Source: Roseivivax sp. THAF197b (GTDB taxonomy: Bacteria > Pseudomonadota > Alphaproteobacteria > Rhodobacterales > Rhodobacteraceae). From it: a DNA stretch of 64,000 nucleotides. Where the stretch lies: NCBI RefSeq assembly GCF_009363255.1, contig NZ_CP045318.1:1663501-1727500 (forward strand). Reading direction: 5' to 3'. Both the position numbers and the translations under genes were made by a program. Under the pieces are notes generated by a model. It was given only the letters and a program-made list of their open reading frames with translations, was not told the DNA's origin and did no database searches. Position 1 is the stretch's first letter, and each line of letters starts with the position of its first letter. Below, piece by piece: positions 51,565 through 60,528 of this stretch.

Positions 51565-52146
51565 ATGCAGAATTTCACGAGACGAGAATTGATTTGTGCC
51601 GGAGCGATGGGTTGCTTTCTGCCCACAACTGCCTGGGCCCACAAAGTCAAATTGCCCGAACGGTTCGAACCACAATTGGTAAACACCCGTCGTGGTGACT
51701 GGGTTAAAGGCGATGTCCACGTCGTTCCCGACGATTTTTTCCTTTATTTCATGCTCGAGGACGGGATGGCGATCCGCTACGGGGTCGGGGTAGGGCGCAA
51801 AGGTTTGTACGAACCCGGAGAGTTCACGGTAGCGCGCAAGGCCAAATGGCCATGGTGGCGGCCAACGAACGCCATGATCCGGCGCGAGCCACGCAAATAC
51901 GCAAAGTACAAGGATGGACTGAAAGGCGGGCCAAACAACCCGCTCGGGGCCCGCGCGCTCTATCTCTACGATGCCGAGGGACGCGATACCTATCTTCGCA
52001 TTCATGGAACGAACGCCCCGGAGACAATTGGGTCTGCCGTGTCGAATGGATGCGCGCGGTTGACGAATGAACATGTGAAGGATCTGTACGAACGCGTTGA
52101 AATCGGCGCCCGCGTCTTCCTGTATCCCAAAGTGACAACGGCGTGA
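51565..52146 (+). CDS. L,D-transpeptidase (YkuD domain), copy 2
   Basis: A 193-residue exported protein with a Tat-type signal (FTRRELICAGAMGCFLPTTA). Catalytic motifs LRIHGTNAPETIGS and AVSNGCARLTNEHVKD are canonical, with Cys in SNGCAR. GAGGAG lies before ATG 51565. It precedes the second multicopper oxidase, with 83 nt between them. L,D-transpeptidases are inhibited by copper in E. coli through their Cys, so extra copies on a copper island may keep cell-wall cross-linking active; this link is inference. Confidence 0.88.
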   Translation: MQNFTRRELICAGAMGCFLPTTAWAHKVKLPERFEPQLVNTRRGDWVKGDVHVVPDDFFLYFMLEDGMAIRYGVGVGRKGLYEPGEFTVARKAKWPWWRPTNAMIRREPRKYAKYKDGLKGGPNNPLGARALYLYDAEGRDTYLRIHGTNAPETIGSAVSNGCARLTNEHVKDLYERVEIGARVFLYPKVTTA

Positions 52147-52229
52147 GGAGTGTTCTGTCGCCTTGAAGTTCCTCTTCCGGAAATGGCACAAGTGCGGCAG
52201 CTGGCGAAAGCCAGTCTATCATTCATGAG

Positions 52230-53534
52230 GTGACGGAATTGCCTTTGAGCCGGAGGTCTTTCCTTGGCGGGATGACCGTTGCGCTGGCTGGTACCCGCTT
52301 GCCAGCAGCGACACACGAGTTGATCCTCGCGCCCCAATCGATCAAGGCGCACCTTGCTGGGTACGACGTGTCGATGTTGGGCTTCAACGGTGGTCTGCCG
52401 GGCCCAGAAGTCAGAATGCGACAAGGACAAACCGCCCGCATTACCCTCGATAACCGATTGGAGGAGGGCGCTCTCGTTCACTGGCATGGGTTGCGGGTTC
52501 CAAATCGGATGGATGGTGTCAACGTCCTCACTCAGGATGTGGTCATTCCGGGCGACTCGTATCGTTATCAATTCGGCGTCCCGGATGCCGGCACGTATTG
52601 GTATCACTCGCATTACCTGTCTTACGATCAGGTCAGCCGCGGTCTTTTCGGCGCCTTCATCGTCGAGGAGCAAAATGCGCCGGCTGTCGACCATGACATC
52701 GTTGTTCAGTTCTTCGATGTCTTGTTGGATCAGTCCGGACAGTACGACGAAGGGTTCAACCCGGCTCATTTCGCGACCGAGGGCCGTATCGGCAATACGG
52801 TCACGGCGCTTGTTTCCAATGGAACCAGCAAGAATGTGAGACAAGGCGACCGTCTGCGACTGCGTCTCATAAATCCCTCTATCGACAGGGTGTACCGTGT
52901 CGGCCTGGATGGTTTGATAGGCAAGATCGTTGCACTGGATGGCATGCCTCTGGCGCATCCTCGGACGCTCGAACCGATCCTTCTCGCTCCGGGGCAAAGA
53001 TGCGATGTGATTGGTGATGCGACCGGGCCTATTAGATTCGACGACAGCTTTGGAGAGCAGACGTTGAGCCTTGGCGAAATCGCTGTTTCCGGTTCCCGTG
53101 AGCCCGCGAAAGCGCCCATCACCGCATTGCCCGCCAACCGAATGCCCGCCCCGAAAGACCCCGGCCAAACCGCGGAGCTGGTGCTCCAGGGAGGTGCGGG
53201 AAGCGCGTCCCACAACGGCACAGGGACATGGGCGCTCAATGACGTATCCGGCCTGCCTCGAAGGCCTTTCCTATCCGCCGCGCAGGGGACGACCGCGCGC
53301 ATTTCGATCCGCAACGAAACCGGGTTCCCACACGTCATGCATCTGCATGGCCACCATTTCTGGGAACTCGATGCGGCGGGTGAAGCCGGTCCATACCGGG
53401 ACTCGACCTATTTGGAGATCGGCGGGACGCGGGAAATTCTCGTCGTCCTGGACAATCCGGGATCGTGGATGCTGCATTGCCACATGTTGAGCCACCAAGC
53501 CGACGGTATGGCAACGTGGATCAGAGTCGGCTGA
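52230..53534 (+). CDS. Multicopper oxidase, Tat-exported (copy 2)
   Basis: A 434-residue oxidase starting at GTG 52230. Tat signal LSRRSFLGGMTVALAGTRLP. Copper motifs: HWHG in LVHWHGLRVP, HSH in YWYHSHYLSYDQ, HxxHxHGxxF in PHVMHLHGHHFWELD, and HCHMLSH. It is a shorter paralogue of the oxidase at 43828 with the same segment order. Likely periplasmic cuprous oxidase or laccase-like enzyme. Flanked by L,D-transpeptidase copies 2 and 3 and dsbB; a response-regulator box follows it. Confidence 0.92.
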   Translation: MTELPLSRRSFLGGMTVALAGTRLPAATHELILAPQSIKAHLAGYDVSMLGFNGGLPGPEVRMRQGQTARITLDNRLEEGALVHWHGLRVPNRMDGVNVLTQDVVIPGDSYRYQFGVPDAGTYWYHSHYLSYDQVSRGLFGAFIVEEQNAPAVDHDIVVQFFDVLLDQSGQYDEGFNPAHFATEGRIGNTVTALVSNGTSKNVRQGDRLRLRLINPSIDRVYRVGLDGLIGKIVALDGMPLAHPRTLEPILLAPGQRCDVIGDATGPIRFDDSFGEQTLSLGEIAVSGSREPAKAPITALPANRMPAPKDPGQTAELVLQGGAGSASHNGTGTWALNDVSGLPRRPFLSAAQGTTARISIRNETGFPHVMHLHGHHFWELDAAGEAGPYRDSTYLEIGGTREILVVLDNPGSWMLHCHMLSHQADGMATWIRVG

Positions 53535-53545
53535 GGGTCGAGCCG

Positions 53546-53561
53546 GATACATACTGTTACA
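53546..53561. promoter_or_regulatory. Response-regulator-type direct-repeat box upstream of dsbB
   Basis: GATACA-TACT-GTTACA on the plus strand (TGTAAC-AGTA-TGTATC on the minus) has the N4 spacing and hexamers of the boxes at 31193-31237. It is about 90 nt before the dsbB start. Confidence 0.5.
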
Positions 53562-53647
53562 AATCTTTGAATGATAACAGGCCTTCTGCCGTTTACGTAG
53601 CCAGAGAAGCGAGAAACAGGTCCATCGATTGCCAATGGGAGCGTTCA

Positions 53648-54160
53648 TTGACCCTGACACCAAAATCTCTGGGTATGCTTGCGGCGGCAGGATCAGCTGC
53701 CTTGCTGCTTGGGGCCCTCGTTTTCCAGGCTCTTGGCTACGCGCCGTGCGCAATGTGCATCTGGCAACGCTACCCACACGCAATCGCCATTGGAATGGGC
53801 GCTATGTTGCTCTTTGCTCTGCCGATCCTGCCAATCCTGATAATCGGTGCCCTGTCGGCACTCAGCACATCCGCGTTGGGAGTGTTTCATACCGGTGTCG
53901 AGCGCGGCTGGTGGGAGGGACCGACTTCTTGCACAGGATCCGGCCTCGATATCTCCCAAATGTCGGTATCGGAATTACTGCCCTCTGCCAGCTCAAGTGC
54001 TTCGACTCTTGTTCTGTGCGATGAGGTTGTCTGGGAATTACTGACGTTGTCCATGGCCAGTTGGAACGCAATCCTAAGCGGTGTCCTTGCTTGCCTTTGG
54101 TTGGTCGCAATCGCAAAAAGTCTTAAGGTTCGATGGCGTGGGGTCGCGGACGTTTTTTGA
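53648..54160 (+). CDS. dsbB: Disulfide bond formation protein DsbB
   Basis: A 170-residue four-helix membrane protein. The first redox pair is in GYAPCAMCIWQRYPHAIAIG, and the second in the periplasmic loop is TSCTGSG with LVLCDEVVW. It reoxidises DsbA-type proteins with quinone. The most suitable start is TTG 53648 with GGGAG six bases upstream; the next ATG (53675) would trim the first helix. It lies between multicopper oxidase 2 and L,D-transpeptidase 3. Together with ScsB and the DsbA-like protein it gives the island both oxidising and reducing thiol routes. Confidence 0.87.
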   Translation: MTLTPKSLGMLAAAGSAALLLGALVFQALGYAPCAMCIWQRYPHAIAIGMGAMLLFALPILPILIIGALSALSTSALGVFHTGVERGWWEGPTSCTGSGLDISQMSVSELLPSASSSASTLVLCDEVVWELLTLSMASWNAILSGVLACLWLVAIAKSLKVRWRGVADVF

Positions 54161-54198
54161 ATCGCCTCACACTCAATAAAAACAGAAGGCTCCGCTTC

Positions 54199-54864
54199 AT
54201 GGTTACAAGACGACACTTCCTTGCACTCTCCGGTTCGCTGTTTTCAGCGTCTCTGAGTTTCCCTGTGTTCGCAAAGACCTGGCCGACGAAAGCCGAAAAA
54301 GCGGCGTGGGATGCGCAGGTCACGCCCGCCAACTATGACCCAGCAACAACCAACCCATGGGGGCTGCATCCCAGGCTGCTGCCGCAACGCGTGTTGGCGA
54401 ATGAAGGTTTGCGCCCGGGTGACATTCACGTCGATGCGATCGCGCGCTATCTGTACCATATCGAGGAAGGTGGCACTGCGATGCGCTACGGGGTCGCGAT
54501 TGCCAAGGGCGATCTCTACGAGCCCGGCACCTACACGATCCGCCGAAAGGTCGAATGGCCGCACTGGACGCCAACGCAGTCAATGATCGAACGCGATCCG
54601 GAGGCTTACGAGCGGTTTGCCGACGGTATGGAGCCCGGCCCCAACAATGCCTTGGGCAGCAGGGCTTTGTATCTATTCGTCGGAGAGCGGGATACGTACC
54701 TTCGAATTCACGGAACGCCGAGCCCTCGCAGCATTGGCGGCCGGGCCAGTTCGGGATGCGTGCGCATGGTGATGGCCCACATCAATGATCTCTATCCGAA
54801 TGTCGCTGTCGGATCGACGGCGTTCCTTTACTCGGCCGAAGACAGCGTTACCGCTCGAAGCTAA
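54199..54864 (+). CDS. L,D-transpeptidase (YkuD domain), copy 3
   Basis: A 221-residue exported protein with a Tat-type signal (TRRHFLALSGSLFSASLSFP). The mature part has the segment WGLHPRLLPQRVLANEGLRP and the YkuD core: YLRIHGTPSPRSIGG and the nucleophile RASSGCVRMVMAHIND. AGAAGG precedes ATG 54199. It is a close paralogue of the truncated copy at 63630. It probably makes 3-3 peptidoglycan cross-links in the periplasm. Confidence 0.9.
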   Translation: MVTRRHFLALSGSLFSASLSFPVFAKTWPTKAEKAAWDAQVTPANYDPATTNPWGLHPRLLPQRVLANEGLRPGDIHVDAIARYLYHIEEGGTAMRYGVAIAKGDLYEPGTYTIRRKVEWPHWTPTQSMIERDPEAYERFADGMEPGPNNALGSRALYLFVGERDTYLRIHGTPSPRSIGGRASSGCVRMVMAHINDLYPNVAVGSTAFLYSAEDSVTARS

Positions 54865-54940
54865 CCTATTGCATCTTTGGCTCACACGCCGAGGACTGCG
54901 TCGTGCAGGGACACCTTCCAATGAATTGTTGGACGAACAC

Positions 54941-55570
54941 TCACGGCTGTGTCGCAAGTGAACTTTCGAACTGTGCGATCGCTAAGGATTTGTCGTCCTC
55001 ATCGTTCTCGAACAGCTTTGTGGTTCGCACGCCCGGCAACTTGCCAAAATCCGCCATCAGGCGCTTCGGGAAAAATGTGCGTCCGATGGATTCAAATCCT
55101 GGTAATTGTCTGAGTACCGCGGAGGTACTGGCACTACAAAAACCGGAAGCGGCTGGGCCGCTGGAAATTGCAAGCCGCAAGGCCTGCTCCGCGACTTCGG
55201 GGGACACATCGATCTCTTGTATGACGACGTGGTAGGTCTCCCGTGCATGAGCCCGTGCGTAAAAATCGGCCACTTGTGGAGTAATGCCATAAAGCACATC
55301 TCCCCGTTCCGGTACCGCGCTCAGCCGGACAGTTCCTGCCGGATCGAAGATAACGCGCTGCGACCCATTGATCATGACGCTGCTATGCGCACCCGCCCCG
55401 GATCTGTTGTTGATCATGGTGTACAGCGTCAGCGCGGCCGGTCCGTCGTGACGGTAGGATGCACTACTGATGACTTCGGCTGAAGCATCAGGGCGCATGT
55501 CGTTTCCTGCACCGCACCCCGCCAAAATCACCACGGTTAGAACTGAGAAAATGCGATTGGAAAAGCGCAC
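54941..55570 (-). CDS. Putative lipoprotein with permuted papain-like features
   Basis: A 209-residue protein starting at GTG 55570, which has an ideal AGGAGG seven bases upstream; longer in-frame starts lack one and would bury the signal. The lipobox is VVILAGCGAG. The mature domain has YTMINNRSGAGAHSSVMING and, further on, PAASGFCSASTSAVLRQLPG. A His in the first segment and a Cys in the second, in that order, resemble circularly permuted NlpC/P60 hydrolases; this is a tentative reading. Conserved-looking, but no named family recognised. Divergent from the EF-hand gene. Confidence 0.65.
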   Translation of the reverse strand: MRFSNRIFSVLTVVILAGCGAGNDMRPDASAEVISSASYRHDGPAALTLYTMINNRSGAGAHSSVMINGSQRVIFDPAGTVRLSAVPERGDVLYGITPQVADFYARAHARETYHVVIQEIDVSPEVAEQALRLAISSGPAASGFCSASTSAVLRQLPGFESIGRTFFPKRLMADFGKLPGVRTTKLFENDEDDKSLAIAQFESSLATQP

Positions 55571-55767
55571 CTTGCAGCCTCCTGCCATGAGTTGAATGAC
55601 TGTATTTTCGGGATATTCAAGGCCTCTAGCAATCTCGACACCAACTCTTCCGGATTTCACCTCTACCGAAACATGGGTTCGGTTTCGGTTGGTATACGGA
55701 TCCTCGACACCTTTTTTCTGGATATCGCATGTTTCAGATGAAGAGGAGCGTTCGCCCCGAGTTGATT

Positions 55768-55783
55768 TGTCGCAATTTGTAAC
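55768..55783 (+). promoter_or_regulatory. Response-regulator-type direct-repeat box upstream of the EF-hand gene
   Basis: TGTCGC-AATT-TGTAAC has N4-spaced hexamers like the other boxes. It lies about 110 nt before the EF-hand protein start and about 200 nt before the divergent lipoprotein start. Confidence 0.45.
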
Positions 55784-55894
55784 AGACCCCGCCTTTGTGA
55801 CCTCGCGATACAAAACACCGGCTCGCGTGGCATTCCGCATCTGCAGGTGCCCCCCATATGGTGGGTATCGCAACACTGACACGAGGTGATCGGA

Positions 55895-56503
55895 ATGAAA
55901 CGCAACACTTTACTCGCTGCACTGACCCTGGCTGCAACCGCCTATGGTGGCGCCGCCTTGGCGGATGCCCACCATGGGCACGGTGGGCAACCAGGTGCCC
56001 AAGGTGGGGCAGTCATGATGCAGAATGGTGGTCCGGACATGATGGGAAACATGGGCGGCATGATGGACATGATGAAGCGCATGCACGGAAACATGATGGG
56101 CGGCGGCATGATGGGTCCAGGCATGGGCAGTGGTATGATGAGCCCAGGCATGGCTGGCGGCATGATGCAAATGTTCGACACTGATGGAGACGGCACAACG
56201 ACGCCGGAAGAAATGCGCACGCTGCTGGAGGCCAAGCTTTCCGAGTTTGACAGCGACGGGGATGGAAGCCTCTCGATTACTGAATTTGAAGCTCTCCACA
56301 GCGCGATGATCCGCGAAATGATGGTGGATCGCTTCCAACACCTCGATGCCGATGGCGACGGCGCGGTGACGCCGGAAGAGATGGCCGCTCCTGCCGATAG
56401 GATGGAGCGGATGCAGATGATGCGGTCGAATATGGCAGATGCGCCTGCGCGGCCTGGCAACGGTCAGGGCATGGGCAACGGCTCCATGATGCAGGACAAC
56501 TGA
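55895..56503 (+). CDS. Exported EF-hand protein with Met/His-rich region
   Basis: A 202-residue protein. Signal peptide ends near AALADA. Residues ~25-95 are His, Gly and Met rich (HHGHGGQPGAQGG, MMGNMGGMMDMMKRMHGNMM). EF-hand calcium loops follow: DTDGDGTTTPEE, DSDGDGSLSITE and DADGDGAVTPEE. The Met-rich part is typical of Cu(I)-binding segments. It is likely a periplasmic copper or calcium binding protein. ATG 55895 follows GAGGTGAT. A hairpin lies right after the stop. Confidence 0.82.
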   Translation: MKRNTLLAALTLAATAYGGAALADAHHGHGGQPGAQGGAVMMQNGGPDMMGNMGGMMDMMKRMHGNMMGGGMMGPGMGSGMMSPGMAGGMMQMFDTDGDGTTTPEEMRTLLEAKLSEFDSDGDGSLSITEFEALHSAMIREMMVDRFQHLDADGDGAVTPEEMAAPADRMERMQMMRSNMADAPARPGNGQGMGNGSMMQDN

Positions 56504-56509
56504 GCCAAT

Positions 56510-56534
56510 GGGTGCCGGTTTTTTTCCGGCACCC
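56510..56534 (+). terminator. Hairpin after the EF-hand gene
   Basis: GGGTGCCGG (56510-56518) and CCGGCACCC (56526-56534) form a 9-bp stem with a T-only loop, 7 nt after the stop codon. No downstream T-run, so efficiency is uncertain. Confidence 0.5.
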
Positions 56535-56643
56535 GTCCTCACAACCCCAAAACCATTCGCGGTCGGGACATTGAACCGAACCGCGACCTGAACCGTTTAG
56601 CCTCGGTATGCCAACAAATAGAGACACGGAAAGGAAAATTCCC

Positions 56644-57030
56644 ATGGCCTATACCTATGATCGCGTCCTGAAAGACACCAAAATCGATGACGCAGAGATG
56701 CGTGTTCGGGATGCTTTGGCAGACAAGGGCTTCGGCGTTCTGACTGAGATTGACGTCAAAGCGACGATGAAAAAGAAACTTGATGCGGACATGCCGCCTT
56801 ACCGCATCTTGGGGGCCTGTAATCCGGGCATGGCGCACAAAGCCATCGAGATAGAGCCTCGCATCGGTGCGATGCTTCCCTGCAATGTTATCCTGCGGCA
56901 ACTGGACGGCGACACCGAGGTCAGCGCGGTCGATCCTGTCGCTTCGATGCAGGCGGTGCAGAACCAAGACCTGGACGCGGTCGCCGGCGAAGTCCGCGAT
57001 CTCCTTCGGGACGCCCTCGACACCGCGTGA
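56644..57030 (+). CDS. DUF302-domain protein
   Basis: A 128-residue cytosolic protein with DUF302 features: DALADKGFGVLTEIDVKATM, the LGACNPGMAHKAIEIEP strand-loop and LPCNVILRQLDG. DUF302 proteins are found in many copper and sulfur gene clusters; function unknown. GGAAAGG precedes ATG 56644. It follows the EF-hand gene after a hairpin and precedes lgt. Confidence 0.87.
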   Translation: MAYTYDRVLKDTKIDDAEMRVRDALADKGFGVLTEIDVKATMKKKLDADMPPYRILGACNPGMAHKAIEIEPRIGAMLPCNVILRQLDGDTEVSAVDPVASMQAVQNQDLDAVAGEVRDLLRDALDTA

Positions 57031-57135
57031 TGGCGGGATGGGCGTTGGATGCCCTGTCGCAGATCGAGCGCCTTTAGCGGTGCTCGATCAATGCCATCTA
57101 ATCCCCACGTAAATTCCTGATGAGGAACTCACCCA

Positions 57136-58056
57136 GTGCTGCCAGCGGGATTGCCATTTCCGGATATTGGAACCGACCTCTTCTCCTTCGACATCGGGGG
57201 GGTCACATTCGCACTCCGCTGGTACGCGCTAGCCTATATCTTCGGTATCCTGATTGGCTGGCGCATTTGTTCGAGTGCCATAAGCCGTCCCGCGCTCTGG
57301 ACGTCAGCTGGACCGCCGCTTGACCGAACGCAGATCGAAGATCTTCTGACGTGGATCATCATCGGCGTGATTGCTGGTGGTCGCCTGGGCTTTGTACTGT
57401 TCTACCAGCCCGCATATTATCTCGCCAATCCCTTGGAAATTCTGATGGTCTGGCAAGGCGGCATGTCTTTCCACGGGGGGTTCGCGGGAGTTGTCATCGC
57501 GGCCTTGCTGTTCTGCCTTAGACAGAACGCGTCATTGCTCAGCACTGGCGACTTGCTGGCTTTGGCAACACCACCAGGCTTGTTTCTTGGAAGGCTGGCG
57601 AACTTCACCAACAATGAGTTGTGGGGGCGTCCAACGGACGTTCCCTGGGCGGTGATCTTTCCCGGCGAAGTCGCGCAGGCCTGCCCAGGGGTTAGCGGCC
57701 TCTGCGCCCGACACCCGTCCCAGCTGTACGAGGCGGTATTGGAGGGGCTCATTCTTGGAATACTGCTCATTTATCTCGCTTGGGGCCGGGGCTGGCTGAA
57801 AATGCCCGGTGCCTTGGCTGGCGTGTTTCTGACCGGCTATGGTCTTGCCCGAAATTTCGTCGAGATGTTCCGGCAACCGGACCAGCAGTTCGTGACGGAA
57901 GATAACCCAATTGGCCATGCGCTCCACTTTGGTGAGTGGGGTTTGACCATGGGCCAGTTGCTCTCCATGCCAATGGTGCTGGTCGGGCTGGCGTTGATCG
58001 TGTTCGCCCGGCGGGAACGGGGCCGGACAGCGCCACCCCGCAGAGCCGCAATGTAA
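57136..58056 (+). CDS. lgt: Prolipoprotein diacylglyceryl transferase, island copy
   Basis: A 306-residue membrane protein with about seven helices and the Lgt signature [20 protein letters not shown] (G-R-x-x-N-F-x-N). Other conserved parts are [40 protein letters not shown] and [13 protein letters not shown]. It transfers diacylglycerol to the lipobox Cys of prolipoproteins. GTG 57136 with GAGGA upstream is the best start. Lgt is normally a single-copy housekeeping gene; an extra copy beside a copper ATPase is unusual. Confidence 0.92.
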   Translation: MLPAGLPFPDIGTDLFSFDIGGVTFALRWYALAYIFGILIGWRICSSAISRPALWTSAGPPLDRTQIEDLLTWIIIGVIAGGRLGFVLFYQPAYYLANPLEILMVWQGGMSFHGGFAGVVIAALLFCLRQNASLLSTGDLLALATPPGLFLGRLANFTNNELWGRPTDVPWAVIFPGEVAQACPGVSGLCARHPSQLYEAVLEGLILGILLIYLAWGRGWLKMPGALAGVFLTGYGLARNFVEMFRQPDQQFVTEDNPIGHALHFGEWGLTMGQLLSMPMVLVGLALIVFARRERGRTAPPRRAAM

Positions 58057-58074
58057 TCGCCGTACTGATCTCTC

Positions 58075-58105
58075 TTGACCCTCCTGTGGATGGAAGCCCC
58101 AAGCA
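58075..58105 (+). promoter_or_regulatory. CueR-type promoter of the second copper ATPase
   Basis: TTGACC (58075-58080), 19-nt spacer CTCCTGTGGATGGAAGCCC, CAAGCA (58100-58105). -35 and the right dyad arm GGAAGCCC match the copA promoter; the -10 is weak. Confidence 0.62.
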
Positions 58106-58134
58106 AGAGAAGCATTCTCGGAAAGGACCGCAAA

Positions 58135-60480
58135 ATGAGCACCCCCGACAGTTCTGAAACCACAGCAGCTTCCTCGGTATTCGTTTGCCCCATGCACCCT
58201 GAGGTGCGGCAGTTTGAGCCCGGCAAATGTCCGAAATGCGGGATGCACCTCGTGCCGGAATCGGAGCTCGAGGTCCATTCAGCACATGATCATCAAGAAC
58301 ACCACGCGGGTGCCACGCCGGCCGATGGCCGATATGATCTGGTTCCTACAGGACATGATGGTCCCATTTTCACCTGCCCGATGCACCCTCAGGTGCGGCA
58401 GCCTGATCCGGGCGCGTGTCCGATCTGTGGTATGGGATTGGAACTGGAATCCGGTGTGCCGGGCGATGAAGGTCCAAATCCCGAACTGGTGGATTTCACA
58501 CGGCGGTTCTGGGTCGGCACAGTCCTGACGATCCCGCTCCTTGTCCTCACGATGGGGCCTTTCGTCGGTTTCCCCGCAGTCCGGACTTTTTTTGGCGAAA
58601 GCACCACACAATGGATCGAATTGATCCTGGCAACGCCAGTGGTCTTGTGGTGCGGCTGGCCGTTTCTGGAACGCGGATGGAATTCGTTCCGCACATTGAA
58701 CCTCAACATGTTCTCGCTGATCGGCATGGGCGTTCTGGCCGCTTGGCTGTTCAGCGTCGTTGCTGTTCTCGCACCGGACATATTCCCTGATGGGTTCCGA
58801 GACGCCGAAGGCCATGTCGGCGTCTACTTCGAGGCGGCGGCGGTGATCGTGACGCTCGTTCTGCTCGGCCAGGTGATGGAGCTGCGCGCACGTGGAGGAA
58901 CCGGAAAGGCGATCCGTGCGCTGCTCGACATGGCGGCCAAGACCGCGCAGGTCATGCGGGACGATGGCTCCGAAGAGGAGATCCCGCTGGAGGACGTGCA
59001 GGTCGGCGACCGGCTGCGCGTACGGCCCGGTGACAAGGTGCCTGTCGATGGCGTGGTTCTGGACGGCCGGTCCTCGGTCGACGAAAGCATGATCTCCGGT
59101 GAACCCGTGCCGGTCGAGAAGACCGAGGGCGACCCGCTGACCGGCGCGACGATCAATGGCACCGGCAGTCTGGTGATGGAGGCGACGCGTGTCGGGTCCG
59201 ACACGATGCTGGCTCAAATTGTCGAGATGGTGTCGAACGCGCAGCGCTCGCGCGCCCCGATCCAGAAATACGCCGACAAGGTGGCGGGATATTTCGTTCC
59301 GGCCGTCATCGGTATCGCGGTCCTGTCCTTCATCGCCTGGGCGATCTGGGGGCCCGCGCCTGCGCTTTCCTACGCATTGATTTCGGCGGTGGCGGTTCTG
59401 ATCATCGCCTGTCCTTGTGCGCTTGGCCTGGCGACACCGATGTCGATCATGACAGCGACAGGACGGGGCGCTCAGGCAGGGGTGCTGATCAAGAACGCCG
59501 AGGCGCTGGAGCGGTTCGAGAAAGTCGATACCCTGATCGTCGACAAGACCGGCACGTTGACCGAAGGCAAGCCGCGGCTTGTCGACGTACTCCCGCAACC
59601 CGGCCACGACGAAGCCGAGGTCTTGCGTCTCGCCGCATCGCTTGAGCGCGGATCGGAGCACCCCTTGGCCGAAGCGATCGTCAGGGGTGCGGAGGAGCGA
59701 GATGTCAAAATGGACGAGGCACGGGACTTCGAGGCGGTCACTGGCAAGGGCGTCAAGGGGGTCGTTGACGGCAAAGCGGTCGCGCTCGGCAATTTGGCGA
59801 TGATCCGCGAATTGGGGCTCGAGGCGGGCGCGTTGACCGCCAAGGCCAATGCCCGCCGCGACGAAGGCGAGACGGTCATGTTCGTTGTGCTGGATGGCGA
59901 GATCGCCGGTCTAGTTGCTGTCGCCGACCCAGTGAAGGAGACCACGCCAGAAGCCATCGAGGATCTGCATGAACTGGGGTTCCGCGTCATCATGGCGACC
60001 GGCGACAACGAACGCACGGCCAAGGCCATCGGCACGCGGCTCGGAATCGATGAGATCCGGGCCGACGTGCTGCCGGAGGACAAGGCGCGGATCATCCTTG
60101 AGTTGCAAGAGGCGGGCCACAAGGTCGCCATGGCCGGGGATGGCGTCAACGACGCCCCCGCGCTCGCGCAGGCCGATGTCGGCATCGCCATGGGCACCGG
60201 CGCCGATGTGGCCATCGAAAGCGCGGGCGTCACGCTGGTCAAGGGCAACCTTGATGGTATCGTGCGTGCGCGGCGGCTCGCCCGGGCCACGATGCGCAAC
60301 ATCCGCCAGAACCTGTTCTTCGCGCTGATCTACAACGCCTCCGGCGTGCCGGTCGCGGCGGGAGTTCTGTTTCCCTTCTTTGGCATCCTCATCAGTCCGA
60401 TGTTTGCTGCCTTCGCCATGAGCGCGTCGTCAATCTCGGTGGTGCTCAATTCGCTGCGCCTTCGCGGCGTTCGTATCTAG
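58135..60480 (+). CDS. Copper-transporting P-type ATPase with two N-terminal heavy-metal-binding (CPMHP) domains
   Basis: A 781-residue P1B ATPase. Instead of HMA domains, the N-terminus has two short metal-binding modules: [20 protein letters not shown] and [20 protein letters not shown], separated by a His-rich linker ([12 protein letters not shown]). The transport site is [15 protein letters not shown] (CPC near residues 426-428), with [19 protein letters not shown] and [13 protein letters not shown] with two CPMHP modules is typical of a subset of copper and silver exporters. GGAAAGGACC precedes ATG 58135. It has its own CueR-type promoter after lgt. Confidence 0.94.
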   Translation: MSTPDSSETTAASSVFVCPMHPEVRQFEPGKCPKCGMHLVPESELEVHSAHDHQEHHAGATPADGRYDLVPTGHDGPIFTCPMHPQVRQPDPGACPICGMGLELESGVPGDEGPNPELVDFTRRFWVGTVLTIPLLVLTMGPFVGFPAVRTFFGESTTQWIELILATPVVLWCGWPFLERGWNSFRTLNLNMFSLIGMGVLAAWLFSVVAVLAPDIFPDGFRDAEGHVGVYFEAAAVIVTLVLLGQVMELRARGGTGKAIRALLDMAAKTAQVMRDDGSEEEIPLEDVQVGDRLRVRPGDKVPVDGVVLDGRSSVDESMISGEPVPVEKTEGDPLTGATINGTGSLVMEATRVGSDTMLAQIVEMVSNAQRSRAPIQKYADKVAGYFVPAVIGIAVLSFIAWAIWGPAPALSYALISAVAVLIIACPCALGLATPMSIMTATGRGAQAGVLIKNAEALERFEKVDTLIVDKTGTLTEGKPRLVDVLPQPGHDEAEVLRLAASLERGSEHPLAEAIVRGAEERDVKMDEARDFEAVTGKGVKGVVDGKAVALGNLAMIRELGLEAGALTAKANARRDEGETVMFVVLDGEIAGLVAVADPVKETTPEAIEDLHELGFRVIMATGDNERTAKAIGTRLGIDEIRADVLPEDKARIILELQEAGHKVAMAGDGVNDAPALAQADVGIAMGTGADVAIESAGVTLVKGNLDGIVRARRLARATMRNIRQNLFFALIYNASGVPVAAGVLFPFFGILISPMFAAFAMSASSISVVLNSLRLRGVRI

Positions 60481-60528
60481 AAGCGCGCAACAGCGTTCGG
60501 ACGAACCAAAATTAAAAGGGGGCCATTT

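Noticed and set aside
53648..53680. TTGACC at the dsbB start as a further CueR promoter
   Set aside because: No TTCC/GGAA dyad in the following 19 nt, and the TTG serves better as a start codon.
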